From contig JBBECT010000007.1 of NCBI GenBank assembly GCA_040881665.1, positions 248,001-312,000 of the forward strand: a DNA stretch of 64,000 nucleotides. Direction: 5' to 3'. Below, piece after piece: positions 47,019 to 55,418 of the stretch; positions within the stretch are counted from its first letter, which is position 1; each line of letters starts with the position of its first letter. The DNA is from Actinomycetota bacterium. GTDB taxonomy: Bacteria > Actinomycetota > UBA4738 > HRBIN12. A program made the position numbers and the translations under genes. The notes beneath the pieces were generated by a model. That model saw only the letters and a program-made list of their open reading frames with translations, was not told the origin of the DNA and did no database searches.

Positions 47019-48104
47019 ATGGCGCATCGGGTGACGTTGCTCCCCGGCGACGGGATCGGTCCGGAGGTCTCGGCCGCCACCCAGCTCGTCCTCGAGGCGA
47101 CCAACGTCGGTATCGACTGGAGCCCGGCCGCGGCCGGCGCCGGCGCGTTGGAGGAACACGGCACCACCCTTCCCGATGCGACGCTCGATGCGATCAAGGA
47201 CACCCGCCTCGCCCTGAAGGGACCCATCACGACGCCGGTGGGAACGGGGTTCCGCAGCGTGAACGTGGCCCTGCGCCAGGAGCTCGATCTGTTCGCCGCC
47301 GTCCGGCCCTCACGGAGCCTGCCCGGCGTTCCCACCCGCCATCCCGGTGTCGACCTGGTGGTGATCCGCGAGAACACCGAGGACCTCTATCAAGGGATCG
47401 AGTTCGAACGGGGCACCGCATCGCTCGAACGGCTGCGCGAGCGGGTGGCCGCGCTGGCGCCGGCGGGCCACGGCGACATCCCCGAGGACGCGGGGGTCAC
47501 GGTGAAGCCGATCTCGGTCGCCGGAACCCAGCGGATCGTCTACTTCGCGTTCGACTATGCCCGTTGGAACGCACGCCACCTCGTGACGGTGGGGCACAAG
47601 GCCAACATCATGCGATTCTCCGACGGGCTGTTCCTCGAGACCGCGCGCGAGGAGGCAGCGAACCACTACGACGTGGAGTACCGCGAGGCGCAGATCGATG
47701 CCTTGTCGATGCGACTCACTCGCCGGCCTCAGGATCTTGATGTCCTGCTGCTGCCGAACCTGTACGGAGACATCCTGTCGGACCTCTGCGCCGGACTCGT
47801 CGGCGGCCTCGGCCTCGCGCCTGGGGGTAACCTCGGCTGGGAGTACGCGGTGTTCGAGGCGGTCCACGGCAGTGCCCCCGACATCGCCGGACGAGGGCTG
47901 GCGAACCCGATCGCGATGATCCTGTCGGGAGCGATGCTCCTGCGCCACCTCGGCGAGATGACCGCCGCCACCAACGTCGAGCGCGCGGTCGACCACGTCC
48001 TGGGTGAAGGCCGGGTCCGGACGCCCGACCTCGGCGGGACCGCCAGCACGATAGAGGTGGCCGAGACGATCGCCGGCGCCCTGGGGATGGCGGGACTCAG
48101 CTAG
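47019..48104 (+). CDS. icd: Isocitrate dehydrogenase (NAD-type, isocitrate/isopropylmalate family)
   Basis: 361 residues from the ATG at 47019 (GAGGA 4 bases upstream). The decarboxylating dehydrogenase fold starts VTLLPGDGIGPEV. The substrate loop reads FRSVNVALRQELDLFAAVRP, with the Ser-x-Asn-x-x-x-Arg pattern of isocitrate enzymes rather than the Glu-Leu-Leu-Arg of isopropylmalate enzymes. IRENTEDLYQGIEF and LPNLYGDILSDLCAGLVGG hold the catalytic Tyr and metal Asp residues, and FEAVHGSAPDIAG the cofactor loop. It is the better isocitrate-dehydrogenase candidate of the two paralogues and is clustered with sdh, mdh and citrate synthase. Confidence 0.83.
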   Translation: MAHRVTLLPGDGIGPEVSAATQLVLEATNVGIDWSPAAAGAGALEEHGTTLPDATLDAIKDTRLALKGPITTPVGTGFRSVNVALRQELDLFAAVRPSRSLPGVPTRHPGVDLVVIRENTEDLYQGIEFERGTASLERLRERVAALAPAGHGDIPEDAGVTVKPISVAGTQRIVYFAFDYARWNARHLVTVGHKANIMRFSDGLFLETAREEAANHYDVEYREAQIDALSMRLTRRPQDLDVLLLPNLYGDILSDLCAGLVGGLGLAPGGNLGWEYAVFEAVHGSAPDIAGRGLANPIAMILSGAMLLRHLGEMTAATNVERAVDHVLGEGRVRTPDLGGTASTIEVAETIAGALGMAGLS

Positions 48105-48137
48105 GGGTGCTTGGACCGGGCGCGCCCCGATGCGACG

Positions 48138-48824
48138 ATGACGCCGATGAGTGATCCGGACGTCGCATCCGCCGAGCAACCGCTTCCCGGAGAGGGGTTG
48201 CGTCCCCGCCCGAGCCCCCTGCGGTTGTGGGGGTTCCTCGTCACGATCCTCGGTGGCACCCTGCTGGGCGTCGGCGCGATCCTGTCGTGGGCCTCGGTGG
48301 AGATCGGCTCGGTGGGGGGAGCTTTCCCGGCCGAGCCCGTTCCGGGGATCGACGTTCTCGCCGGCAAGATCGCGCTCGGGGCGGCTATCCTCGCCCTGCT
48401 CGGGATCCCGGCGATGCGCCAGGCGCTGACCCATCGGGGCCGGCGCGCGTGGGCGATCGCCATCATCATCCTCGGTCTCGTGGGGGGAGGCCTCGCGCTC
48501 TGGTCCGGCCTCGCCCCCGACACGAGACTCGATGACGGGGTGAATCAAGCGCTGGAGGACGCCGCGCAGCCGATCGCCGATCAGACGGGGCTTCCCGTCG
48601 ATCAGGTTGTCGAACGGTTGCAGGAGGTCGCCGTCACGACCGTCACGGTCGAGCCCGGTCTGTGGCTGACGGTCGCGGGCGGTGCGTTGGCGGTTGCCGG
48701 TGGCGTGCTCGGTCTCGTGTGGGCATCCAACGCTCCGCTGCCAGCGACGCGAGAACAGGATCAGCACGGATCGTCGCCCGAGGGCGGTGCTGAGGCGACG
48801 TCCGGAATGCCGCCGACACGCTAG
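48138..48824 (+). CDS. Unknown membrane protein (four spans)
   Basis: 228 residues from the ATG at 48138; the ATG at 48147 is an alternative. Four membrane spans are near 28-50, 75-92, 104-124 and 178-200. The segment between spans three and four, LDDGVNQALEDAAQPIADQTGLPVDQVVERLQEV, is an exoplasmic amphipathic helix pair. The tail is acidic and disordered. The span pattern resembles tryptophan-associated (Trp_oprn_chp-like) membrane proteins, but I cannot name a family. It begins 33 bases after the isocitrate dehydrogenase gene and may be co-transcribed with it. Confidence 0.6.
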   Translation: MTPMSDPDVASAEQPLPGEGLRPRPSPLRLWGFLVTILGGTLLGVGAILSWASVEIGSVGGAFPAEPVPGIDVLAGKIALGAAILALLGIPAMRQALTHRGRRAWAIAIIILGLVGGGLALWSGLAPDTRLDDGVNQALEDAAQPIADQTGLPVDQVVERLQEVAVTTVTVEPGLWLTVAGGALAVAGGVLGLVWASNAPLPATREQDQHGSSPEGGAEATSGMPPTR

Positions 48825-48898
48825 CCTCGACGACGTGATGTGCGTCACACCTTGCGTCCCAGCTGGTTTACCCACACGAGCGTGTCGGACCCTCGGAC

Positions 48899-48904
48899 TA
48901 CCCT
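48899..48904 (+). promoter_or_regulatory. -10 box of DUF222/HNH gene
   Basis: TACCCT; the start point would fall near 48911, inside the adjacent SOS box, so LexA binding would block it. Confidence 0.45.
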
Positions 48905-48905
48905 A

Positions 48906-48921
48906 TCGAACGTACGTTCGG
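48906..48921 (+). promoter_or_regulatory. SOS (LexA) box
   Basis: TCGAAC-GTAC-GTTCGG. The actinobacterial LexA consensus is TCGAAC-N4-GTTCGA, so only the last base differs. The inner 14 bases form a perfect palindrome. It lies 13 bases before the DUF222/HNH start codon and just after its -10 box. In mycobacteria, 13E12-family genes of this type are known LexA targets. Confidence 0.7.
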
Positions 48922-48934
48922 GAGGTAGGAGACG

Positions 48935-50130
48935 ATGGGCGAACTGGGATCGGTGGTTACCACGCTGCGGGCCGAGGTGCTCGCCGAGCTGTCCGATGCT
49001 GTGGTAGAGGAGCGGTTCGCCGAGCTGCACCGCGCCCACGAACAGCTCGAGGCCGAGGTGGCGCGAAGCCTGTCGACCTCGAGCGTCGCGGGATCTGCGA
49101 GCGCGAGGGGCATCTGTCGAGCGCGTCCTGGCACGCGGCACGCTGCGGGACCTCGGTCAGCGCCGCTCGCACAGCCGTGGGCCTCGGGCGCGCGTTCGCC
49201 GCGATGCCGGTGACCGCTCGCGCCGTGGACGACGGCCAGGTTGCGATGAGCGCCGCGAAGGTGCTCGTGCGGGCCCACCTCGACGATCCGGAGGCCTTCA
49301 CGACGTCCGAGGAGCTGTTGGTGCAGGCCGCGCGGACCCATCCGCTGGCAGAGCTGGCCCGGGTGGTGGCCCTGTGGCGCGAACGGGTACAGGCCGAACG
49401 GATACCCGAGGCGCGGGACAGAGCCCTCACGCGACGGCGGCTGCACGCGTCGGTCACTCTGGCCGGGATGGTGCGCGTGGACGGTGACCTGGACCCCGAG
49501 ACGGGGGAAAGTCTGCTCACCGCGCTGGCCTCGGTGCTGGACGCCGAGTCACGGACCGGGGCGCACGATCGGCGCACCCCGGCCCAGCGTCGCGCCGACG
49601 CGCTCGGGGAGATCTGTCGGAGGCACCTGGACCGCTCCGACCGCCCCGAGGTGGCTGGGGAGCGCCCACACATGACCCTGACGGTCGATGCCGCCGCATT
49701 GTCGGGGAGCTCGGTGGTCGGTCAGCTCGACCACGTGGGTTCCGTGGGCGCATCCACGGTGCGCGCCCTTGCCTGTGATGCCTCGGTCACCCGCGTGGTG
49801 CTGTCCGGCACTTCCCAGCCGCTGGACGTGGGACGGGCCACACCGGTCGTGCCCACTGCGATGCGCCGCGCGGTAATCACGCGCGATCGCGCATGCCGCT
49901 TCCCGGGGTGTGACCGACCGCACCGGTGGTGTGACGCGCACCACATCAAGCACTGGGCCGACGGCGGCTCGACCGCGATCGACAACCTGTTGCTGTTGTG
50001 CCGGCGTCACCATCGGCTGGTGCACACGCGATTCGCTCTGGAGCTGGTGGAGGGACGAACGGTGTTCCGGCGACCCGACGGTTCGGTGCTGGTCGACGAA
50101 CCGCTCGCGGTCGCGCGCGGACCTGGCTAG
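48935..50130 (+). pseudogene. DUF222/HNH endonuclease (13E12 type), frameshifted
   Basis: ATG at 48935 with GGGAGG 8 bases upstream. The first frame encodes the start of the DUF222 domain (LRAEVLAELSDAVVEERFAELHRAH) but loses family likeness after EAEVAR. The -1 frame resumes it near 49065 with VDLERRGICEREGHLSSASWHAARC and continues to the stop at 50130. About 385 intact codons of the second frame include the full HNH domain: CRFPGCDRPHRWCDAHHIKHWADGGSTAIDNLLLLCRRHHRLVH. One base appears to be missing around 49055-49075. It may be a true mutation, a sequencing error or programmed frameshifting. The stop shares CTAG with the mdh stop on the other strand. Confidence 0.75.
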
Positions 50131-51050
50131 AGCTTCGCGAGGTCCTCGCACTTGGTGCGGATGCCTTCGGCTGCCTCGCGGAGCTTGGTCAGCTCGTCCT
50201 CGTTCAGGTCGAGCTCCACGACCTCCTTCAGACCACCGGGGCCGAGTTTGGCGGGCAGACCGACGTACACATCGGTGATGCCGTACTGGCCGGTCGCCCA
50301 AGCGCAGATCGGCAGCACCTCGTCCGAGTCCTCGGCGATCGCACGTACCATCGCGACGACCGAGGCGCTCGGGGCGTAGTACGCACTCCCCTTCTTCAAC
50401 AGGGCGACGATCTCGGCGCCGCCGTCACGGGTGCGCTGGAACAGCCGCTCGAGCGTGGCCTCGTCGACGAGCTCGGGCAAGGGCTTGCCGTCGACGGTCG
50501 CCTGCCGTGGAAGCGCGACCATCGCGTCTCCGTGCGAGCCGAGCGTCATCGCCTCGACCGACAGCGGGGAGACCCCGAGCTCGGAGGCGATGAAGTAGCG
50601 CAAGCGGGCGGAGTCGAGGACGCCGGCCATCCCGACGACCCGTTCCTTCGGGAATCCGGATTCCTGCGCGGCGAGGAAGGTCATCTCGTCGAGCGGGTTG
50701 GACACGACGATCACGATCGCGTCGGGCGATCCGGGGACGACCTGCGATACGACGCTGCGCATGATGGCGGCGTTCTTCCCGAGCAGGTCCATCCGGCTCA
50801 TCCCGGGCTGACGCGGGAACCCCGCGGTGATCACGACGACGTCGGACCCGACCGTGTCCGCGTAGTCGTTCGTGCCGGTGATGTTCGGCTCGAAGCGTTC
50901 GACGGCGGCCGATTCCTTGATGTCGAGCGCCAGACCCTGGGGCAGTCCCTCGACGATGTCGATCAGGCAGACCTCTGCCAGAGCCTTCTCCACGATGCGC
51001 AGGGCCGTGGTCTGACCCACGAAGCCGCTGCCGACGACGGTGACCTTCAT
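50127..51050 (-). CDS. mdh: Malate dehydrogenase
   Basis: 307 residues, the LDH-like MDH form. The NAD motif is VTVVGSGFVGQTTALRI, with Asp in CLIDIVEG favouring NAD. Substrate-binding Arg residues lie in GFPRQPGMSRMDLL, and the catalytic pair is Asp in MAGVLDSARLR and His in GSHGDAMV. The presence of Arg in RQPGMSR separates it from lactate dehydrogenase. GAGGAG precedes the ATG by about 10 bases. The second isocitrate-dehydrogenase-like gene ends 71 bases upstream on the same strand, so the two may be co-transcribed. Confidence 0.95.
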   Translation of the reverse strand: MKVTVVGSGFVGQTTALRIVEKALAEVCLIDIVEGLPQGLALDIKESAAVERFEPNITGTNDYADTVGSDVVVITAGFPRQPGMSRMDLLGKNAAIMRSVVSQVVPGSPDAIVIVVSNPLDEMTFLAAQESGFPKERVVGMAGVLDSARLRYFIASELGVSPLSVEAMTLGSHGDAMVALPRQATVDGKPLPELVDEATLERLFQRTRDGGAEIVALLKKGSAYYAPSASVVAMVRAIAEDSDEVLPICAWATGQYGITDVYVGLPAKLGPGGLKEVVELDLNEDELTKLREAAEGIRTKCEDLAKL

Positions 51051-51120
51051 GCGCGATCGCTCCTCGATTGCCGGGTTGAACAGCGATCAATCCTACCGAC
51101 AGGCCGGGCGAGCGCCCTGC

Positions 51121-52200
51121 CTAGAGGGACGCGATCACCGCCTCGGTCATCTCGGCCGCCGTCACCGCGGTGGGGTCGTTCCGCGAGGGCTTCACGTCGT
51201 AGGTCACGCTGCGCCCCTCGGCCAGGACCGCCGCGACGGAGCGCTCGACCCGGTCGGCGGCCTCGGGCTCCCCGATGTGGTGCAGCAGCAACGTTGCGGA
51301 CAGGATCAACGCGCTGGGGTTCGCACGATCCGGGTCCTTGATCCGGGGACCGGTGCCGTGGACCGCCTCGAACACGGCCACCCCGTCCCCGTGCGTGCCA
51401 CCGGGAGCCAGCCCGAGCCCTCCGGTCAACCCGGCGCAGAGGTCGGCCACGAGGTCCCCGTACATGTTCGGAAGCACGAGGACGTCGAAGCGCTCGGGGG
51501 TGCTCACGAGCTGCATACAGCACGCGTCGATGATCCGGTCCTCGAACGGGACCTGCCCGAACTCCTCGGACGCGACGCGTCGTGCGGTCTCGAGGAACAA
51601 GCCGTCCGAGAACTTCATGATGTTCGCCTTGTGGGACGCCGTGACCTTCGAACGCGCGTGGTCGATCGCGTAGCGCATCGCGAACCGGACGATCCGCTCG
51701 GTCCCGTGCACGGAGATGTCCTTGATCGAGATGCCGGAGCGGTCGCGGATACGCCGGCCCGTCTCCTCCTCGATGAAGCCGATCAGCTCCTTCGTCGCGA
51801 CCGTTCCCTCCTCGAACTCGATCCCCGTGTACATCCCCTCGGTCATCTCCCGGATCACGATCACGTCGACATCCTCGTAGGCGCTGGGAACGCCGGGGAA
51901 CGACCGGCACGGGCGCACGCCGGCGTACAGGTCGAGTTCCTGACGTAGCGTGAGGTTCACGTTCGGGTACGGCGCCTCGACGGGCGTCGACAGCGGACCT
52001 TTCAACGCGACGCCGTTCGCTCGTATCGACGCCAGGACTCGCTCGGGCAGCGGGTCGCCGGTGCGCTCGAAGGTCCCCTGTCCTGCGTCCTGGACGTCCC
52101 ACGAGATCGGCACGCCCGCCGCCTCGAGCACTCGGCGGGCGCACGCGGTGAGCACGGGACCCGTGCCGTCGCCGGGGACCAGGGTGATGTCGTAGCTCAC
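51121..52200 (-). CDS. Isocitrate/isopropylmalate dehydrogenase family protein (second copy)
   Basis: 359 residues from the GTG at 52200 (GGAAGG 4 bases upstream). It shares the fold, metal Asp and Tyr/Lys residues with the gene at 47019: ITLVPGDGTGPV, MKFSDGLFLETA, LPNMYGDLVADLCAGLTGG and FEAVHGTGPRIK. Two substrate-loop differences stand out. The usual Ser is Asn in PNVNLTLRQELDLYAGVRP, and IRENTE is IREMTE. It could be an isocitrate dehydrogenase with altered kinetics or use another 2-hydroxy diacid. It is divergent from citrate synthase, with 200 bases between the starts. Confidence 0.8.
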   Translation of the reverse strand: MSYDITLVPGDGTGPVLTACARRVLEAAGVPISWDVQDAGQGTFERTGDPLPERVLASIRANGVALKGPLSTPVEAPYPNVNLTLRQELDLYAGVRPCRSFPGVPSAYEDVDVIVIREMTEGMYTGIEFEEGTVATKELIGFIEEETGRRIRDRSGISIKDISVHGTERIVRFAMRYAIDHARSKVTASHKANIMKFSDGLFLETARRVASEEFGQVPFEDRIIDACCMQLVSTPERFDVLVLPNMYGDLVADLCAGLTGGLGLAPGGTHGDGVAVFEAVHGTGPRIKDPDRANPSALILSATLLLHHIGEPEAADRVERSVAAVLAEGRSVTYDVKPSRNDPTAVTAAEMTEAVIASL

Positions 52201-52353
52201 GGTGCCTTCCGCTCGTGCCGATGCATGGATAATGGCGCGACCGGCGGTCGCCGACCGCTCAGGACGACGCGGCGCACATCCTGCCAGAGTGGGCGCCGAC
52301 GCGCCCCGGAGCACGACAGCACGGCGGGTCGACCGCGCACGACACGCCTGCTA

Positions 52354-52377
52354 GAGTTTGAATGACCGTTCAAACTC
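52354..52377. promoter_or_regulatory. Operator-like inverted repeat at the citrate synthase promoter
   Basis: GAGTTTGAA (52354-52362) and TTCAAACTC (52369-52377) are perfect 9-base arms around TGACCG. A TAGAGT -10 box (52352-52357) overlaps the left arm, so a bound repressor would block it. The shape resembles operators of TetR-type repressors. Confidence 0.6.
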
Positions 52378-52400
52378 CTGGACGAAGAGGGGTTCGTCAC

Positions 52401-53519
52401 GTGGCCGAGAAGGGACTTCGCGAGGTCGTCGCCGCGCAGACGCGGATCTCCGACATCGACGGTGCCGAGGGCAGGCTCTGGTACGTCGGGTACGAGATCG
52501 CCGATCTTGCCGAGCACGCCACCTTCGAGGAAGTCGTGTACCTGCTCCACCACCTCGAGCTCCCGAACGAGGCCCAGCTCGAGACCCTGAACACCTTCCT
52601 GATCGACGAACGCGAACCCTCGCACTTCCAGACCGAGCTGATGCCGACGCTGGCCCAGCAGACCTCGCCGATGTCGATGCTCCGCACGAGCGTGTCGTCG
52701 GCCTCGACCTACGATCCCGACGGCTGGGACTTCTCCGAGGAGGCGAACCTCCGCAAGGCGCTGCGGCTCGTCGCGCTGATGCCCTCGTTCATCGCGATGT
52801 ACCACCGCGCGCGCAGCGGCGACGAGCTGATCCCTCCGAACCCGAAGCTCGGGCACGCAGCCAACTTCCTCACGATGTTGCTCGGCGAGGAGCCCGATCC
52901 GGACGCCGCCCACGCGCTCGACACCACGTTCATCCTCTACGCCGACCACACGATGAACGCCTCGACGTTCACCGCGCGCATCATCGCTTCGACCCTGTCG
53001 GACCTGCACTCGGCGATGACCGGCGCGATCGGTGCGCTCAAGGGTCCCTTGCACGGCGGGGCGAACGAAGAGGCCATGAAGATGCTCGAGGAGGTCGGCG
53101 AGGCCGCGAACGCCGAGGCCTACATCAAGGATCGCCTCTCGCGCAAGCAGAAGATCATGGGCTTCGGCCACGCCGTGTACACGACGCTCGATCCACGCGC
53201 CACGGTCCTGCGCGATCTCGCGCGGCAGACGGCCGAGCGGGCCGGCACCACACACCTGTTCGAGACCGCCGAGGCGATCGAGCGCGTCACCCTGGACGAG
53301 CGAGGTCTCTACCCCAACGTCGACTTCTACGCCGCCGTCGTCTACAACGCGCTCGGGATCCCGACCGACCTCATGACCCCGATCTTCGCGCTCGCCCGCA
53401 CCGCCGGCTGGACCGCGCACGTCCGCGAGCAGTACGCGGACAACAAGGTGATCCGCCCGGGTTCGGAGTACGTCGGTCCGCGCGATCGCACGTACGTGCC
53501 GATCGAGCTGCGCTCCTAG
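52401..53519 (+). CDS. gltA: Citrate synthase (or methylcitrate synthase)
   Basis: 372 residues from the GTG at 52401. GAGGGG lies 8 bases upstream, and the earlier ATG at 52362 falls inside the operator, so it is rejected. The catalytic triad is visible: His in KGPLHGGANEEAM, His in MGFGHAVY and Asp in YPNVDFYAAVVYNALGIP. This short, Gram-positive-type form also includes 2-methylcitrate synthases. With propionyl-CoA metabolism nearby, a secondary methylcitrate role is possible, but no prpB or prpD lies in the window. It makes citrate for the clustered TCA genes. Confidence 0.92.
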   Translation: MAEKGLREVVAAQTRISDIDGAEGRLWYVGYEIADLAEHATFEEVVYLLHHLELPNEAQLETLNTFLIDEREPSHFQTELMPTLAQQTSPMSMLRTSVSSASTYDPDGWDFSEEANLRKALRLVALMPSFIAMYHRARSGDELIPPNPKLGHAANFLTMLLGEEPDPDAAHALDTTFILYADHTMNASTFTARIIASTLSDLHSAMTGAIGALKGPLHGGANEEAMKMLEEVGEAANAEAYIKDRLSRKQKIMGFGHAVYTTLDPRATVLRDLARQTAERAGTTHLFETAEAIERVTLDERGLYPNVDFYAAVVYNALGIPTDLMTPIFALARTAGWTAHVREQYADNKVIRPGSEYVGPRDRTYVPIELRS

Positions 53520-53528
53520 CCCGGACGC

Positions 53529-54482
53529 CTACCGACCGGGACGCGGGAACAGGCCCGCGCCTTCGACGACGCTGCGGACGACGTCCTGCGCGCCGACGCC
53601 CATCAGATGCACACCCGCGATGCCCTCGATCGACCGGATCTGCCCGACGAGGTCGACCGCGTGCCGCACGCCGACCTGGGGTGCATCCTCCCCGGCCGCC
53701 TCGAGCTCGTCGATCATCGCTCGCGGGACCGAGACGCCGTAGAGCTTCTCGTCCATGAACCGGGCGATCTTGGCGCTCTTCAGCGGCGTCACGCCGATCA
53801 GCACGGCGGCCCGCTCGAACACGCCCCGAGACCGCATCACCTCGGCCCAGGATCGGAGCGCCTCGAGGTCGTAGGCGATCTGGGTCTGCACGAGGTCGGC
53901 CCCCGCATCGAGCTTCTGCTCGAGCCGGGCAGGGTCGTATCCCTCGACGAGCGGCGCGTCCGCGACGGCGATCAGGAACCGCGGAGCCTCCGTGACCTCG
54001 ACACCGCTGAGCAACGTTCCCTCGTCCCGGAGCCGCCGAGCGAGCCCGACGAGCTCGAGGACCGTCAGGTCCGACACCGCAACGGCGTCCGGGTGGTCGC
54101 CGGCACGCAGCCGGTCGCCGGAGAGGACGAGCAGCCCCCGCGCCCCGAGCGCCCATGCCGACAGCAGGTCGGCCGACAGTGCGAGCCGGTTCCGATCGCG
54201 TGTGGTCATCTGCACCAGCGGCTCGATCCCGCTGCGCGCGAGGAACGCCGCTCCGGCGACCGCGCTCATGTGCGCGGAGGCGCGGGGATTGTCCGTCACG
54301 TTCACGGCGTCCGCGTAACCGACGAGCGCCCGGGCCTGACGCTGCATCGCGGCGCCGTCACCCGAACGCGGCGGGACGGCCTCGGCCGTCACGGCGAACC
54401 GCCCCGCGGCGAGCACCTGCGCCAGATGGGACGGGAGGTCGCGGAGATGGGGGCGAGCGGTCACGGGCTGCGTCGCGCTCAC
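53529..54482 (-). CDS. metF: Methylenetetrahydrofolate reductase
   Basis: 317 residues, TIM-barrel MTHFR family. FAVTAEAVPPRSGD carries the conserved Glu at the flavin site. DAVNVTDNPRASAHMS and LLVLSGDRLRAGDHP are family motifs, and DLVQTQIAYDLEALR contains the folate-contact Gln. It reduces methylene-THF to methyl-THF for methionine synthesis, acting on the product of FolD. The start overlaps the folD stop by 4 bases. The N-terminal 25 residues are a small extension. Some short MetF proteins need a partner subunit; none is seen here. Confidence 0.9.
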   Translation of the reverse strand: MSATQPVTARPHLRDLPSHLAQVLAAGRFAVTAEAVPPRSGDGAAMQRQARALVGYADAVNVTDNPRASAHMSAVAGAAFLARSGIEPLVQMTTRDRNRLALSADLLSAWALGARGLLVLSGDRLRAGDHPDAVAVSDLTVLELVGLARRLRDEGTLLSGVEVTEAPRFLIAVADAPLVEGYDPARLEQKLDAGADLVQTQIAYDLEALRSWAEVMRSRGVFERAAVLIGVTPLKSAKIARFMDEKLYGVSVPRAMIDELEAAGEDAPQVGVRHAVDLVGQIRSIEGIAGVHLMGVGAQDVVRSVVEGAGLFPRPGR

Positions 54483-55345
54483 GCGCGGAAGGTAGCCGCC
54501 TCCGCCGCCGTGACGGTGTTCACGAGCAGCATCGCGACCGTCATCGGCCCGACCCCGCCCGGCACGGGTGTGATGTGACCGGCGACCTCGGCCGCCTCCG
54601 CAAACAGGACGTCGCCGACGATGCCGGCCTCGGTCCGATGGACCCCAACATCGATCACCGTGGCGCCGCTCTTGACCATGTCGCCGGTGATCATCTCGGG
54701 AACGCCCGCAGCGGCGACCAGGATGTCGGCGCGGCGCGTGTGCGCGGCAAGATCGCGGGTCTTGATGTGGGTCGTCGTGACGGTGGCGTTCCCACGGATC
54801 GAGTCCTGGGAGAGCATGATCGACAGCGGCGCGCCCACGAGCTCTCCGAACCCGATGACGACGACCTCGGCGCCCTCGAGCGGAACACCCGAGCGCAGCA
54901 GCAGCTCCACGATGCCGTAGGGCGTGGCGGGCGGGAACGCGGGCTCGCCTCGTACCATCAGGCCGACGTTCGTCGGATGCAGCCCGTCGACATCCTTCTC
55001 GGGGAGCACCGTCTGCTGGATCTGCAGCTCGTTGACATGCTGCGGAACCGGAAGCTGAACGATGATGCCGTGGATCTCCGGATCTCGGTTGAGCCTACGG
55101 ATCGTGGCGAGCAACTCCGCCTCGGTGACGAACGCCGGCAGGTCGACCTGTTCGGAACGGATGCCGACGTCCGCACAGGCCTTGTGCTTCGCGCCGACGT
55201 AGATCCGCGAGGCCTGGTCGTCGCCCACGAGCACCGCGGCGAGCCCCGGCACGACCCCACGATCGGACAGCTCACGAACGCGTTCGGCGACCTCGGACCT
55301 GATCTGTGCGGCGACGGCTTTCCCGTCGAGGATCGTGGCGCTCAT
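54479..55345 (-). CDS. folD: Methylenetetrahydrofolate dehydrogenase/cyclohydrolase
   Basis: 288 residues. Catalytic residues are present: Tyr and Lys in SRIYVGAKHKAC, Gln in IIVQLPVPQHV and Asp in KDVDGLHP. The cofactor loop is unusual: most FolD proteins have GRSxxVG, and here it is VIGFGELVGAP, replacing the Arg-Ser pair that contacts the cofactor. VTPVPGGVGPMT at the C-terminus is intact (here ITPVPGGVGPMT). It feeds methylene- and formyl-THF to MetF, PurN and PurH. The ATG follows a TAGGAT box by 9 bases. Confidence 0.93.
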   Translation of the reverse strand: MSATILDGKAVAAQIRSEVAERVRELSDRGVVPGLAAVLVGDDQASRIYVGAKHKACADVGIRSEQVDLPAFVTEAELLATIRRLNRDPEIHGIIVQLPVPQHVNELQIQQTVLPEKDVDGLHPTNVGLMVRGEPAFPPATPYGIVELLLRSGVPLEGAEVVVIGFGELVGAPLSIMLSQDSIRGNATVTTTHIKTRDLAAHTRRADILVAAAGVPEMITGDMVKSGATVIDVGVHRTEAGIVGDVLFAEAAEVAGHITPVPGGVGPMTVAMLLVNTVTAAEAATFRA

Positions 55346-55354
55346 CGGGGCGGA

Positions 55355-55360
55355 ATCCTA
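55355..55360 (-). promoter_or_regulatory. -10 box of folD-metF (near-leaderless)
   Basis: TAGGAT on the minus strand, 9 bases before the ATG at 55345. Confidence 0.5.
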
Positions 55361-55418
55361 CCGGGAGGCGCCGTCCGCGACCAAGCTGGACCCGGAGCTT
55401 GACCAGGGCCGTCCGACC

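Noticed and set aside
48935-50130. Mobile element at the DUF222/HNH gene
   Set aside because: 13E12 genes behave as repeats in mycobacteria, but no terminal repeats or target duplication are visible around this copy.
52362-53519. Longer citrate synthase start at ATG 52362
   Set aside because: It lies inside the perfect inverted repeat and on the expected start point of transcription; the GTG at 52401 has a good ribosome-binding site and gives the normal length.
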